A stretch of DNA of 7,275 bases from an uncultured bacterium (lineage in GTDB: Bacteria; Bacillota; Limnochordia; DTU080; JAAYLA01). A model generated the notes under the pieces. It made no database searches. It saw only the letters and a program-made list of their open reading frames with translations, and was not told the origin of the DNA. Positions 6,523 through 7,275 of this stretch are shown one piece after another; the stretch's first letter is position 1, and each line of letters opens with the position of its first letter. The stretch covers positions 1-7,275 of the forward strand of contig CALKAQ010000083.1 in the NCBI GenBank assembly GCA_937983075.1, read 5' to 3'. A program made the position numbers and the translations under genes.

Positions 6523-7275
6523 AAGTCCGAAGAGAAGTGCATCGGCTTCCTTACGGAGATCTTGATCGCCTACGTGCTGCGCCCACACTGCCAACAGGTC
6601 CATGATGAGTTGGGTGTGACCACCGGCGTGCTGCTCTAGATATGCACGCGCTACCGGGATGTCACCTTCACGGTAGGCCATAATCGTACCTTGCAGGACA
6701 TCCCACTCGGTTTGTGGGTTCTCCAAGCGCACGGGATGTCGTTCCTCCGGCAGCGCCAGACGCAGCTTGGACCCGCTGCGTACCAACGGTGCATGATAGG
6801 TGATTTCCCCGTCATCACTTCGGGCACCCCGACGCCCGGTACGCTCGGTGTTAATGCCGATCATATCCTCCTGAACGGTGTACCCGGCCGGTCGTGCTTC
6901 GAGTCGAATCCCCAATGACCGTGAAAGGTTGAGGGCATCGTCATAGGGGAACTGCTGCAAACCAAAGATTCCAAACAACGTCACGGCCATGGCAGCCTCG
7001 GACTTGAGGTCCTCTACTCGGAGCCGTCCCTGGGTCAGACGCTCCATCTGGTAGTGAGCCACCACAGCACTCGCTTCGTCCATGGCACGACGTGGACTTA
7101 CCATTTCGTCGCCGTCGTAGACGGGCCAGTTTTCAGACAGCACACGGAGCGCACGGCCATAGCTCGCCACCATTTCATCAACCGGATTGAGATTCAGAGC
7201 TTCGAATTCCTTCAATCCTTCGCGAACGGCTTCACGCACGCGTTGAGCGACGCCTGTGCCGCCGAAGCCGGACCA
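6517..7275 (-). CDS. C-terminal part of a probable DUF1156-type DNA methyltransferase
   Basis: The frame is open through the right edge (the edge codons read W-S-G-F-G-G-T-G-V-A-Q-R) and stops at TGA 6519-6517, so 252 residues of a longer protein are visible. A GTG at 7239-7237 is internal, not the true start. The block VREGLKEFEALNLNPVDEMVASYGRAL (split here as VREGLKEFEAL and NLNPVDEMVASYGRAL) and the following SENWPVYDGDE resemble the C-terminal region of DUF1156 proteins. These are large adenine-specific methyltransferases with a split catalytic fold, found in anti-phage operons. The catalytic NPPY-type motif and AdoMet site would be upstream, off the window, so the enzymatic call rests on C-terminal resemblance and context. 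The rest is largely helical with no membrane segment. It is the upstream gene of the operon that continues into the PLD-SNF2 helicase, whose ribosome binding site overlaps this stop. An alternative is another defence-associated component (for example a DUF499-type ATPase tail), which I consider less likely. Confidence 0.62.
   Translation of the reverse strand, partial: WSGFGGTGVAQRVREAVREGLKEFEALNLNPVDEMVASYGRALRVLSENWPVYDGDEMVSPRRAMDEASAVVAHYQMERLTQGRLRVEDLKSEAAMAVTLFGIFGLQQFPYDDALNLSRSLGIRLEARPAGYTVQEDMIGINTERTGRRGARSDDGEITYHAPLVRSGSKLRLALPEERHPVRLENPQTEWDVLQGTIMAYREGDIPVARAYLEQHAGGHTQLIMDLLAVWAQHVGDQDLRKEADALLFGLR

Noticed and set aside
1..7275. CRISPR arrays, tRNA or rRNA genes
   Set aside because: No regularly spaced direct repeats, cloverleaf-like sequence or conserved rRNA blocks were seen anywhere in the window.

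Overview
The window looks like part of a defence/mobile island in a bacterium of moderate-to-high GC content. No rRNA, tRNA or housekeeping gene is present to fix the taxon. Gene density, Shine-Dalgarno-type spacing and gene families fit a proteobacterium or similar, but this is inference.

Layout from left to right. (1) 1-243, + strand: the last 80 codons of a C5-cytosine DNA methyltransferase (Dcm-like), ending in a variant motif X. (2) 244-301: a short convergent gap with a 13-bp perfect inverted repeat that runs into the end of the next gene. (3) 302-504, - strand: the 3' part of a vsr (very-short-patch-repair endonuclease) gene, cut off by an insertion. (4) 505-2401: a complete-looking insertion sequence of about 1.9 kb with 15-bp perfect terminal inverted repeats. 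It carries one 569-residue DDE transposase of the IS1634 type (IS4 superfamily). (5) 2402-2619: 218 bp without a recognisable gene; the missing 5' half of vsr is not there. (6) 2620-6510, - strand: a 1296-residue fusion of an N-terminal phospholipase-D-like nuclease module and an SNF2/DEAH helicase, with a C-terminal region of about 370 residues that I cannot assign. (7) 6517-7275, - strand: the C-terminal 252 residues of a larger protein that runs off the right edge, probably a DUF1156-type DNA methyltransferase. It sits 6 bp upstream of the helicase, and its stop codon lies inside the helicase ribosome binding site.

Genes 6 and 7 form one operon read right to left. A DUF1156 methyltransferase plus a PLD-SNF2 helicase is a combination known from multi-gene anti-phage loci, where a DUF499-type ATPase is a usual further partner. 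Such partners, if present, would lie beyond the right edge. The logic would be self-marking by the methylase and attack or translocation on unmarked DNA by the helicase/nuclease. On the left, Dcm plus Vsr is the classic pairing of cytosine methylation with repair of its T:G deamination product. Here the repair partner has been destroyed by the IS, and the methylase tail appears intact. I see a known type of defence locus remodelled by an IS, not clear proof of a new system. The most unusual parts are the helicase C-terminal region, the variant methyltransferase motif X and the vsr decapitation without a target-site duplication.
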